From Acidimicrobiales bacterium (GTDB lineage: Bacteria; Actinomycetota; Acidimicrobiia; Acidimicrobiales; SZUA-35): a stretch of DNA of 64,000 bases. The notes beneath the pieces were generated by a model, which made no database searches, was not told the DNA's origin, and saw nothing but the letters and a program-made list of their open reading frames with translations. The translations under genes were made by a program, and so were the position numbers. The DNA is taken from positions 156,454-220,453 of the forward strand of contig JAHDDW010000001.1 of the NCBI GenBank assembly GCA_020629155.1. Reading direction: 5' to 3'. Positions 10,299-20,271 of this stretch are shown here, one piece after another (the stretch's first letter is position 1; every line of letters begins with the position of its first letter).

Positions 10299-11062
10299 AC
10301 TATCGACCATTCTACCGATCGTGCAAAGCTGAATATATCAAACTTACGTCCTTATTTTCTCTTCGTCTAACGCTTGCTCTTTTTGTTACGGGAACAGTTG
10401 GATTAGCATTATTGGCTGGCTGGTCTTTGAAAGGAGCTCTCGATGCAGGTGAACCCCTTGTTCTTGAAGATCCCTACCCTCCAGCACAAGCAGGTCTTGA
10501 TATTCTCCAATATGGCATTATTCCCTTAATGGTCTTCGCTGTCCGTAGCATCACCATCGAATATAGCTCTGGCATGGCTCGATTATCAGCACTTGCTTAT
10601 CCTTCACGTTCAATACATCTTGCAGCAAAGGCAACTGTTGTGACCCTTTTGGTTATAACAATTTCTGTTCCTACAGTAACTAGTGGGTACCTTGTCAACT
10701 CATGGATGCTCGGTTCTTATGGAGAACCTGTTACTTCAGCAGTTATCATCGCGATGATTGGAGCCGTAATGTATTTACTTTTAATGAGCCTGCTAGCTTT
10801 TTTTATTGCAGCTATTACAAGAAGTACTATAGTTCCTTTGGCTACTCTCATAACGATGCTTCTTGCTGGCTCACAAATTCTATCGCTTATCACAAGCGCA
10901 GAAATAGCTCGCTTTACACCCGATCGGGCTGGTGTAATGCTATTTAGGATTGCTCCCGCATCAGGAGAGCCAAATGCTTGGACAAGTTTTCTTATCATAC
11001 TTTTATGGACAATCACTGCTTCGCTAGGGTCATTTATATCTGTTAATCGCCGCGATGTCTAA
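10295..11062 (+). CDS. ABC transporter permease (ABC-2-like)
   Basis: Polytopic 255 aa, 4-bp overlap with the ATPase gene. Confidence 0.82.
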   Translation: MNYRPFYRSCKAEYIKLTSLFSLRLTLALFVTGTVGLALLAGWSLKGALDAGEPLVLEDPYPPAQAGLDILQYGIIPLMVFAVRSITIEYSSGMARLSALAYPSRSIHLAAKATVVTLLVITISVPTVTSGYLVNSWMLGSYGEPVTSAVIIAMIGAVMYLLLMSLLAFFIAAITRSTIVPLATLITMLLAGSQILSLITSAEIARFTPDRAGVMLFRIAPASGEPNAWTSFLIILLWTITASLGSFISVNRRDV

Positions 11063-11122
11063 ATCAAGTAGCGTAGAATATAGTGCTACAACTATGACCA
11101 TGGCAGAACGTACCTATTTCTG

Positions 11123-11246
11123 ACTATCTCTAAAAATAACTTTTGTTTATTTCTTACTTGCACAAGCACACGTGAGAACCTCCATGGAATGGACCGAGCT
11201 GAGCGGAAATGCAGTAGGCATCTACCAATTTTTAGAGGTGCCTTCT
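11123..11246. repeat. MITE-like element copy 2
   Basis: actatctctaaaaata...aacctccatggaatggaccgagctgagcggaaatgcagtaggcatctaccaatttttagaggtgcc; shares core with copies 1 and 3. Confidence 0.65.
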
Positions 11247-11303
11247 ACTTGTCTGTCTCAGCTTTTATTTCACTTTATGACCGCCTGCCAGTAGGCTACA
11301 GCA

Positions 11304-13802
11304 ATGCTCGCAGATGAACTCGCCAACCTTGACCCAAACCCTGATAGCGATCTACTGCTTGATATTTTTCTAGCCTATTGCAGCGAACAGGGCATCGAAA
11401 TGTATGAGTCGCAAGAAGAAGCGGTGCTAGAACTTTTCGCTGGCAGTAACGTTATTTTGAACACACCGACAGGTTCAGGCAAGTCGCTTGTGGCTCTCGC
11501 TGCTCACTTCGCCGCGCTTGCACAGAATAAACGAAGCGTCTACACCGCACCGATCAAAGCGCTTGTTTCTGAAAAGTTTTTTGCGCTCTGTCAGACTCTA
11601 GGCACAGATAACGTTGGCATGATCACAGGCGACGCTAGCGTCAACCCAGACGCTCCTGTCATCTGCTGCACTGCCGAAATTCTCGCCAACTGGGTGCTTC
11701 GCGAAGGCGCAGCTACTCCTGTTGACACGGTGATCAGCGACGAGTTTCACTTCTATGGCGACCCGCAACGTGGCTGGGCATGGCAAGTGCCGCTGCTTGA
11801 GCTGAGCGACACACAGTTTTTGCTTATGTCGGCCACACTCGGCGACCCAGACTTTTTCGAGACAAAGCTACAACGCCTGACGAAAGCCCCAACAACAATT
11901 GTATCGTCGACACAACGCCCTGTGCCTCTGGCGTTTGAATATCGCCGCACAACACTACACCAGTCGATTACTGACCTGCTTGAAAAAGATTTAGCGCCGA
12001 TTTATCTTGTCCATTTCACGCAACGTGAAGCGACTGAAGCAGCGCAAAACTATTTATCGCTTGACCCGCTATCGAAGGATGAGAAAAAACAGATCAAGCA
12101 AGCAATCGCAAACTTCAAGTTTGACTCACCTATTGGTAAAGATATCCGCCGCTACATAAGTGGCGGTGTTGGTGTACACCACGCTGGCCTGCTCCCTAAA
12201 TATCGTCTTTTGATCGAGAAACTTGCGTCACAAGGGCTACTCAAAATTATTTGTGGCACTGACACCCTCGGCGTTGGCGTGAACGTGCCGATCCGTTCGG
12301 TTCTTTTCACCCAGCTTTGCAAGTTTGATGGGGTGAGCACTCGCCTGTTGAAGAACCGTGAGTTTCAGCAGATCGCAGGTCGAGCGGGGCGTAAAGGATT
12401 CGATGACCAAGGCTATGTCTGGGCGCAAGACCCGCCACACAATATAGAAAATCAGCAAGCGCAACAAAAAGCGTTGAACGACCCCAAAAAGAAGAAAAAA
12501 CTTGTAAAGAAAAAGCCGCCCGAACGTGGCTATACCCATTGGGGCGAAGAAACGTTTACCAAAATGTCGACTGGCGCACCTGAAACACTGCGAGCGTCAT
12601 TTGATGTGACCCATCAGATGGTGCTATCTGTGCTGGCTCGTCCAGGTGACGGCTGCCACGAACTCAAAACGCTGCTTAACCAAGTACATACGACACACAA
12701 ACAGCGTCGGCGCTATCAAAAAAAGGCGATTGCCATTTATCGGTCGCTGCGAGACGCTGAGTTGGTGACGCGCCTAGACGCACCGAATGAGCAAGGCGCA
12801 TTGTTTGAAGTTGCTGTCGATCTGCAAGACGAATTTGCGCTCCACCAACCGTTGTCATTGTGGGCGTTAGAAGCAATCGAACTTGAACTTGACCGTGAAG
12901 CTAGCGACTATCCGCTGCTTCTTCTCAGCGTTATCGAAGCAACGCTAGAGACACCACGAGTTATAACCGCAGCCCAGCTTAACGTTGTCAAAAACGAGTT
13001 GATGGCTGACTTAAAAGCTCGTGGCATCGAATATGAAGAACGCATGGAAAAACTTGCCGAGGCTACCTACCCCCAACCGAACAAAGAATGGATTTATACA
13101 AGCTTTGACGCGTTCCGCGCAAAGAATCCTTGGGCCAACTCACACACGGTAACGCCGAAAGGTATTATTCGCCAAATGCTTGAGAAAGCTATGGACTTCA
13201 ACACCTATGTGCTACATCTTGGCCTGAAACGATCCGAAGGTGTCGTACTTCGCTACCTTTCCGATGCATATAAAGCACTTGTGCAAAACGTTCCTTCCGA
13301 CCTGCGAGGCGATGAGATCGGCGACGTGATCGAATGGCTTAAACTGTTGATCCGTCAAACCGATTCGAGTTTGATCGATGAATGGGAGAAGCTAACAAAC
13401 CCAGACGAAACAGAAGAAACCGCAGAAAAAGTTGCCGCACCCAAAGTGCTTGCGTTTACTGAAAACACCCGTGCGTTTAGCGTAATGGTGCGTAACCAAA
13501 TGTTTGCATGGCTAGAAGCTATCGCTAAGCAAAACTATGCTTCTGTCCCAGTCGACAATTTACGCGAGACTATGGGGCCATACTGGGAGATACACGAGTT
13601 TATAGCAATAGACGCCGATGCTCGATCGGCAAACTATTTTGACTATAAAGCTACTGACGGCATAGCAACGCAGCACATTGTCGACCCAGAAAACAGCGGC
13701 GTCTGGAAAATACAAGCTACCGTCGATATCGAAGCTTCTAATGAACAAGAAAAAGCTGTGTTTGAAGAACTTACGGTTGTGAACTTAGAAGCTAGCCGCT
13801 AG
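11304..13802 (+). CDS. DEAD/DEAH-box RNA helicase (DUF3516-type)
   Basis: NTPTGSGKSLVALAAHFAA, ISDEFHFYGDPQRGWAWQ, LMSATLGD, QIAGRAGRKGFD motifs. Confidence 0.9.
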   Translation: MLADELANLDPNPDSDLLLDIFLAYCSEQGIEMYESQEEAVLELFAGSNVILNTPTGSGKSLVALAAHFAALAQNKRSVYTAPIKALVSEKFFALCQTLGTDNVGMITGDASVNPDAPVICCTAEILANWVLREGAATPVDTVISDEFHFYGDPQRGWAWQVPLLELSDTQFLLMSATLGDPDFFETKLQRLTKAPTTIVSSTQRPVPLAFEYRRTTLHQSITDLLEKDLAPIYLVHFTQREATEAAQNYLSLDPLSKDEKKQIKQAIANFKFDSPIGKDIRRYISGGVGVHHAGLLPKYRLLIEKLASQGLLKIICGTDTLGVGVNVPIRSVLFTQLCKFDGVSTRLLKNREFQQIAGRAGRKGFDDQGYVWAQDPPHNIENQQAQQKALNDPKKKKKLVKKKPPERGYTHWGEETFTKMSTGAPETLRASFDVTHQMVLSVLARPGDGCHELKTLLNQVHTTHKQRRRYQKKAIAIYRSLRDAELVTRLDAPNEQGALFEVAVDLQDEFALHQPLSLWALEAIELELDREASDYPLLLLSVIEATLETPRVITAAQLNVVKNELMADLKARGIEYEERMEKLAEATYPQPNKEWIYTSFDAFRAKNPWANSHTVTPKGIIRQMLEKAMDFNTYVLHLGLKRSEGVVLRYLSDAYKALVQNVPSDLRGDEIGDVIEWLKLLIRQTDSSLIDEWEKLTNPDETEETAEKVAAPKVLAFTENTRAFSVMVRNQMFAWLEAIAKQNYASVPVDNLRETMGPYWEIHEFIAIDADARSANYFDYKATDGIATQHIVDPENSGVWKIQATVDIEASNEQEKAVFEELTVVNLEASR

Positions 13803-13869
13803 GAAGCTGAACGAACGAAACCTGAGATTTACCCGCTAAACAAACCAAAGACTACACCCCATCGCCAGC

Positions 13870-13906
13870 GTTCCAATCCTCGCCTGGGAGTTACCCCAGG
13901 CGTTAC
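13870..13906 (-). CRISPR. Leader-distal CRISPR repeat separated from the array by an IS insertion
   Basis: Exact 37-bp repeat GTTCCAATCCTCGCCTGGGAGTTACCCCAGGCGTTAC. Confidence 0.95.
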
Positions 13907-13935
13907 TTCAGCTATACCTAATTTCTTCTCGGACC

Positions 13936-15367
13936 GAGTTATGATCGAATTTGGTGTATGGGTTGGTTAGCGGTGTGTCCGGTTGATTAAATATTATTCA
14001 CGAAAATTTCTATTTAATTGAACCTGGAGCACAACCACTATGAAAGATAATACTATCAAAATTGTTGATGAAGTAAATATTTTTGATGGGTCTTTTGATC
14101 CGTTGACTGAGTTGATTAGGAAAGGGGCCCGTGATTTGATTGCTGGTGCTGTCGAAGCAGAACTGCAAGTTTTGTTGGACGGGTTCAGTAATGTGAAGAC
14201 TTTGGATGGGCGTGCTGGTGTTGTGCGTAACGGCTTTCAGCCGACACGAGAAATTTTGACTTCTGTCGGGTCTGTGAAAGTGCGTATACCGAAAGTACGG
14301 TCACGCACAGGTGACCCGGTTACTTTCCGCAGTGTTCTTGTCCCGCCGTATCTGCGTAAAGCCCGCTCGTTGGAAGCTGCTATCCCTTGGCTGTATCTGA
14401 AAGGTGTTTCCTCCGGGGAGATGGGTGACGCTTTGAAAGTGTTAGTCGGTGATGAGGCTGCTGGATTATCGCCAGCTGTTGTATCACGACTCAAAACAAA
14501 ATGGGCTGGCGAGTACGACGTGTGGTGTAAACAAGACTTAACGAGTGACGAGTTTGTCTATATTTGGGTGGATGGGATCCACTCCGGACTACGCACACCG
14601 GCAGTCGATAGAATAGACGGGAACTCAGATAAGCTTTGCTGCCTCGTCGTCATAGGTGTCACCAGCGCAGGCGAAAAAAGGTTTCTTGCTGTCACCGATG
14701 GTGACCGTGAGTCGAAACAGTCATGGAAACAAGTTCTTGTTGATTTAAAGAGCCGTGGCATGAACGTTCCGAAGCTTGCTGTTGGTGATGGGGCTATGGG
14801 GTTTTGGGCAGCAGCCGACGAGATTATGCCTGAAATGAAACACCAGCGGTGTTGGGTTCACAAAACATGCAACATCATGAATTATCTACCGAAAAGCTTG
14901 GAAGGTAAAGCCAAAGTAATGTTGAAAGAAATCTATATGTCTCCCACGGTTGATCACGCTGACAAAGCTTTTGAACAGTTCGTTAAAACGTTTGAGGCGA
15001 AATATCCGAAAGCGATAGTATGTCTTCAAAAAGACAGGGATGAACTGTTAGCATTCTATAGTTTCCCGGCTCAGCACTGGCAATCTATACGAACCACGAA
15101 CCCTATCGAATCAAGTTTCGCGACTATTAGGCACCGCACGAAACGTTCTAAAGGATGTCTATCGAAATCTACGATGTTGCACATGATCTACAAACTCGCA
15201 ATGACAGCCGAAAACAATTGGAACCGTTTGAAAGGATTCAACCAGCTACCAGAAGTCGCGAAAGGAGTAACATTTATCAACGGGGAACACCCAAACCAGC
15301 AACAAGAAACAATGATCAACCAGACAGCTGCCTAAACACTCTCATACACCAGATTTGACAATAGCTC
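13936..15367 (+). mobile_element. IS256-family insertion sequence (1432 bp) with 8-bp TSD ctcggacc
   Basis: ctcggacc at 13928-13935 and 15368-15375; imperfect TIRs gagttatgatcgaatttggtgtatgggttgg / rc gagctattgtcaaatctggtgtatgagagtg; contains a transposase. Confidence 0.92.
14040..15335 (+). CDS. IS256-family (mutator-type) transposase
   Basis: 431 aa; YIWVDGIHSGLR, GDGAMGFWAAADEIMPEMKHQRCWVHKTCNIMNYLPK, TTNPIESSFATIRHRTKRSKGCLS. Confidence 0.95.
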   Translation: MKDNTIKIVDEVNIFDGSFDPLTELIRKGARDLIAGAVEAELQVLLDGFSNVKTLDGRAGVVRNGFQPTREILTSVGSVKVRIPKVRSRTGDPVTFRSVLVPPYLRKARSLEAAIPWLYLKGVSSGEMGDALKVLVGDEAAGLSPAVVSRLKTKWAGEYDVWCKQDLTSDEFVYIWVDGIHSGLRTPAVDRIDGNSDKLCCLVVIGVTSAGEKRFLAVTDGDRESKQSWKQVLVDLKSRGMNVPKLAVGDGAMGFWAAADEIMPEMKHQRCWVHKTCNIMNYLPKSLEGKAKVMLKEIYMSPTVDHADKAFEQFVKTFEAKYPKAIVCLQKDRDELLAFYSFPAQHWQSIRTTNPIESSFATIRHRTKRSKGCLSKSTMLHMIYKLAMTAENNWNRLKGFNQLPEVAKGVTFINGEHPNQQQETMINQTAA

Positions 15368-15382
15368 CTCGGACCTCAAGAG

Positions 15383-18300
15383 GTTCCAATCCTCGCCTGG
15401 GAGTTACCCCAGGCGTTACGTTCGAACTCGACTGGTGATAGATAGCCGAGCGATGTTCCAATCCTCGCCTGGGAGTTACCCCAGGCGTTACCGAAGTGGC
15501 CAGCGTAACCCGTATAGCTCAATGGGTTCCAATCCTCGCCTGGGAGTTACCCCAGGCGTTACACTGTTTTTATGGGTGAGGGTGCTGGCTCTGCGTTGTT
15601 CCAATCCTCGCCTGGGAGTTACCCCAGGCGTTACCACCGTAAAGAGGTCGCCCGTGCGGCTCTTGAACATGTTCCAATCCTCGCCTGGGAGTTACCCCAG
15701 GCGTTACTAGCACTCGATTCCAAACCAAAGGACAGCGTAAACAGTTCCAATCCTCGCCTGGGAGTTACCCCAGGCGTTACCGTGGCCAGCGTGCAAAGGT
15801 CGAGACCCCACAAGATGGGTTCCAATCCTCGCCTGGGAGTTACCCCAGGCGTTACTGTTAGGCGGCTGACCACCACAAAGTATTGTGGTGTTCCAATCCT
15901 CGCCTGGGAGTTACCCCAGGCGTTACTCACACTCACAAATGCGCTGAGTCTGAAGTCAAGTTCCAATCCTCGCCTGGGAGTTACCCCAGGCGTTACCGAA
16001 GTGGCCAGCGTAACCCGTATAGCTCAATGGGTTCCAATCCTCGCCTGGGAGTTACCCCAGGCGTTACACTGTTTTTATGGGTGAGGGTGCTGGCTCTGCG
16101 TTGTTCCAATCCTCGCCTGGGAGTTACCCCAGGCGTTACCGTTCGAACTCGACTGGTGATAGATAGCCGAGCGATGTTCCAATCCTCGCCTGGGAGTTAC
16201 CCCAGGCGTTACTAGATCCTATTCTGGTCTGAATCGTGGTCATGGTCTGTTCCAATCCTCGCCTGGGAGTTACCCCAGGCGTTACTGAGACCACCGCCAA
16301 CAGACCTAACACCACAAGCAGTTCCAATCCTCGCCTGGGAGTTACCCCAGGCGTTACCTTACTCCAAGGCTGAACTGTTTCTGATACAAAACAGTTCCAA
16401 TCCTCGCCTGGGAGTTACCCCAGGCGTTACTGCCGTCTTGTTTGATTATAGAACTCGATGTAGTCGTTCCAATCCTCGCCTGGGAGTTACCCCAGGCGTT
16501 ACAAGACTTAGAGGCGTTAAGTGACGAAGCGTCAATCAAGTTCCAATCCTCGCCTGGGAGTTACCCCAGGCGTTACCCAGAGTTGCGGCGTAGAGCCGCC
16601 AACGGTGAGAAGTTCCAATCCTCGCCTGGGAGTTACCCCAGGCGTTACGAGTTTTGATCTTGTATCCGTAGTTCATGGCAACTTGTTCCAATCCTCGCCT
16701 GGGAGTTACCCCAGGCGTTACTTAGAGTTATCAACTGATCAGGAGCTTTCAGATCGTGTTCCAATCCTCGCCTGGGAGTTACCCCAGGCGTTACAGGAAG
16801 CTGCCCAAAATTTACAACTACGAAAAAAAGTTCCAATCCTCGCCTGGGAGTTACCCCAGGCGTTACACAATAAGCACGGCATAATAATGTCGCTGTTTGG
16901 TGTTCCAATCCTCGCCTGGGAGTTACCCCAGGCGTTACCTTCTCGCACTTCCTCACTGAAACCATCAGATACAGTTCCAATCCTCGCCTGGGAGTTACCC
17001 CAGGCGTTACCATATCAGAATTAAAGCTGGCGCTGGCAAACCAGTTGTTCCAATCCTCGCCTGGGAGTTACCCCAGGCGTTACTGTTAGGCGGCTGACCA
17101 CCACAAAGTATTGTGGTGTTCCAATCCTCGCCTGGGAGTTACCCCAGGCGTTACAGTACGAAATCAAGGCAAGCTTGATTTCCGTGGAGGTTCCAATCCT
17201 CGCCTGGGAGTTACCCCAGGCGTTACCAGCAACAGCAAACAAGACAACAACAACAAACGGCAGTTCCAATCCTCGCCTGGGAGTTACCCCAGGCGTTACG
17301 GTTTGCCTGGTTGGGAATATGCGCTTGAGAAAAGGTTCCAATCCTCGCCTGGGAGTTACCCCAGGCGTTACAGAGCAGACCGATAACTAGTCCTTTGCTG
17401 AGGTCTGTTCCAATCCTCGCCTGGGAGTTACCCCAGGCGTTACTAGAGTTCGATGACCTGTTTATAGCCCATGAAATAGTTCCAATCCTCGCCTGGGAGT
17501 TACCCCAGGCGTTACCTTTCGTAGAGGATCTAGACGCTGCGCAGGGGTCCAAGTTCCAATCCTCGCCTGGGAGTTACCCCAGGCGTTACCTCACATGTGT
17601 CGGTTGAGGGTGAGGATGAGAATGGGTTCCAATCCTCGCCTGGGAGTTACCCCAGGCGTTACTTGAGCGGTGACAGTGTGAGGGATCGAGAGGTACGGGT
17701 TCCAATCCTCGCCTGGGAGTTACCCCAGGCGTTACTCAAATTCGTCTTGTGCGATTTCCTCCAAGTCAGCGTTCCAATCCTCGCCTGGGAGTTACCCCAG
17801 GCGTTACCCGGATGAGGATGCTCATGTATTTCAGACGAATCGAAGTTCCAATCCTCGCCTGGGAGTTACCCCAGGCGTTACATAGAGTTCGATGACCTGT
17901 TTATAGCCCATGAAATAGTTCCAATCCTCGCCTGGGAGTTACCCCAGGCGTTACCTTTCTCATCTATCTTTCTTGGTTTCGTATCTCTTGTTCCAATCCT
18001 CGCCTGGGAGTTACCCCAGGCGTTACTCAAATTCGTCTTGTGCGATTTCCTCCAAGTCAGCGTTCCAATCCTCGCCTGGGAGTTACCCCAGGCGTTACTG
18101 GCCAGCGTGCAAAGGTCGAGACCCCACAAGATGGGTTCCAATCCTCGCCTGGGAGTTACCCCAGGCGTTACCAGAACGATCACCAGACGATCAAGCCACG
18201 ACAGAGTTCCAATCCTCGCCTGGGAGTTACCCCAGGCGTTACCGGGTATTTGCGTGCAGTGCAGCCGCCTTTAGATGGTTCCAATCCTCGCCTGGGAGTT

Positions 18301-18823
18301 ACCCCAGGCGTTACGCAAAGGGTTCGGCGAGTATATAACGAAACTCGGTTTAGTTCCAATCCTCGCCTGGGAGTTACCCCAGGCGTTACATTATCGCTTG
18401 TACAGTTGATGGCGTGGAAGAAAGTTCCAATCCTCGCCTGGGAGTTACCCCAGGCGTTACAAACAAGTTTACTTGTATGGTTTGGGTATGACTAAGTTCC
18501 AATCCTCGCCTGGGAGTTACCCCAGGCGTTACAACAGAGTTGCGGCGTAGAGCCGCCAACGGTGAGAAGTTCCAATCCTCGCCTGGGAGTTACCCCAGGC
18601 GTTACAGATAGACCATAGGAACCTACCCGAAAACCATGCAGTTCCAATCCTCGCCTGGGAGTTACCCCAGGCGTTACGGTCCAGCCCTGCCCGAAAAAAT
18701 CTTTGTGATCACTGTTCCAATCCTCGCCTGGGAGTTACCCCAGGCGTTACTTGTCACACCCAGTTTGTAGACTCGGGGCGCAACAAGTTCCAATCCTCGC
18801 CTGGGAGTTACCCCAGGCGTTAC
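15383..18823 (-). CRISPR. Main CRISPR array: 48 repeats of 37 bp here (49 with the isolated copy), spacers 33-38 bp
   Basis: Repeat on predicted crRNA strand: GTAACGCCTGGGGTAACTCCCAGGCGAGGATTGGAAC, stem CGCCTGGG/CCCAGGCG, 3' end ATTGGAAC; counted by eye. Confidence 0.98.
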
Positions 18824-18955
18824 CCTGACTGAACAGGAATTATTCATTTCATCTTCGCTGGACTATTCATCTCAACCTTTAAGATTTGTTTTGCAGCGGA
18901 TTTTTGGGGCGGAAGAATAACCATTTATACGAGCACTCTAGGACCGCCCAGTTTT
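18824..18955 (-). promoter_or_regulatory. Putative CRISPR leader between cas2 and array
   Basis: 132-bp non-coding, AT-rich segment on the cas2-proximal side; orientation inferred from cas order and repeat 3' end. Confidence 0.6.
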
Positions 18956-19246
18956 CTATATAACCAAAGCATCTTTTGGTCCAAAGTCTGGTTTGTTACC
19001 TAGCTTGACAACATACGCATCAAACGGCTCACGCAATCTATACATAGCGACCTGATCTACAGTTGCATCTATAGCTGCCTCCAGACGATGACGAAAAACC
19101 ATCATTTCAGAGGCATCCACTTTGCATTCAAAAACTGAATTCTGAACCCGGAAACCGTACGTTTCACAGACCTTTGCCACCTTTCTCAATCTTTTCTCTC
19201 CCTCTTTAGAAGTCGTTTCGATATCATAAGTAACTAGAATTTCCAT
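18956..19246 (-). CDS. cas2: CRISPR-associated endonuclease Cas2
   Basis: Internal start: MEILVTYDIETTSKEGEKRLRKVAKVCETYGFRVQNSVFEC. Confidence 0.95.
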   Translation of the reverse strand: MEILVTYDIETTSKEGEKRLRKVAKVCETYGFRVQNSVFECKVDASEMMVFRHRLEAAIDATVDQVAMYRLREPFDAYVVKLGNKPDFGPKDALVI

Positions 19247-20271
19247 TATCTCCCAACCGCTCGAAATGGAATATATTGTTGCATATCTTTGCGCAAATGT
19301 CTTGCTAACAACGCAGCCTGCTGTTGCGCAACAAATGCCCTGGGGCTCCGACAGTCCAAATTCTGACATTCGACTTCAGCACTCATAAATGAATCAAGAG
19401 CGCTAAAAAGAACTTTCCTTCCTTCATCTTTGAGCTCAACTGCACCACCTGGTCGAAAATCAAAATGCTTCAATTGAACCTGTTTCCGGTTGATGATATT
19501 TACAACAAAACGGTCAACAAATGGTGCTCGAAACTCTTCTAGCAAATCTAACGCAAGTGATTGTCTTCCTGGTCGTACATCGTGTAAAAAACCAAGCTGA
19601 GGATCCAACCCGACGGCTTCGCACGCAGCAACACATTTGATCCTCATTATGCCATAGCAGAAAGAAAGCAAAGCATTTGTAGGGTCAAGCGGCGGCCTGC
19701 GGGTCCGTAATGAAAAATTAAACTCCTCAGGAACTAGCAGTGCAGAAAGGTGCTTAAAGTAGAGACGAGCTGACTGCCCCTCAATCCCTCTCAATGTATT
19801 CAAATCTTCCACTTCTTTCACATTGCGTGCGTAGACTGTCAGCTGTTTAGCAGCTTCTCGCAAGCTACTAGCTATCTCACTTCGATCCTTTGCTGCGTCG
19901 TCTAACAAACCACGAGAGTTAAGAATTTTTACAGCCACAATATTTTTAGAGACGGCCAGCTTTATCGCTTTATCTTGCGCAGACTCATACTGAGCTTGAC
20001 GCAAGAGAACGTTGCCAGAAACACCGCTTTGGACCCTACCTACAAACCGACCAGCACGAGTAAACCAGACAATAGAAGGCCCTTCTAAAGCAGAACGATG
20101 GATTAACGAAGTTGTTGTTCCAATAGAACCATAGAGATGAATGGCTTCAATCTGTTGAAGCGGTAAACGATGCAGAAGTTTCCCTTCTTGTTTAGCGACG
20201 ACCGAACCGCCTTCAAGTTTCAATTGGATACCCTGCGTCGAAACATGCAGAACTTTACGGACAATCCTCAT
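19246..20271 (-). CDS. cas1: CRISPR-associated endonuclease Cas1 (I-C)
   Basis: Internal start overlapping cas4 stop: MRIVRKVLHVSTQGIQLKLEGG...SFCYGIMRIKCVAACEAVGLDPQLGFLHDVRPGRQSLALDLLEEFR. Confidence 0.96.
   Translation of the reverse strand: MRIVRKVLHVSTQGIQLKLEGGSVVAKQEGKLLHRLPLQQIEAIHLYGSIGTTTSLIHRSALEGPSIVWFTRAGRFVGRVQSGVSGNVLLRQAQYESAQDKAIKLAVSKNIVAVKILNSRGLLDDAAKDRSEIASSLREAAKQLTVYARNVKEVEDLNTLRGIEGQSARLYFKHLSALLVPEEFNFSLRTRRPPLDPTNALLSFCYGIMRIKCVAACEAVGLDPQLGFLHDVRPGRQSLALDLLEEFRAPFVDRFVVNIINRKQVQLKHFDFRPGGAVELKDEGRKVLFSALDSFMSAEVECQNLDCRSPRAFVAQQQAALLARHLRKDMQQYIPFRAVGR

Noticed and set aside
15435-18495. Many ORFs in all frames with repeats such as SSPGSYPRRY, PILAWELPQAL, NPRLGVTPGVT, NAWGNSQARIGT
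   Set aside because: They are six-frame translations of the 37-bp CRISPR repeat; not proteins
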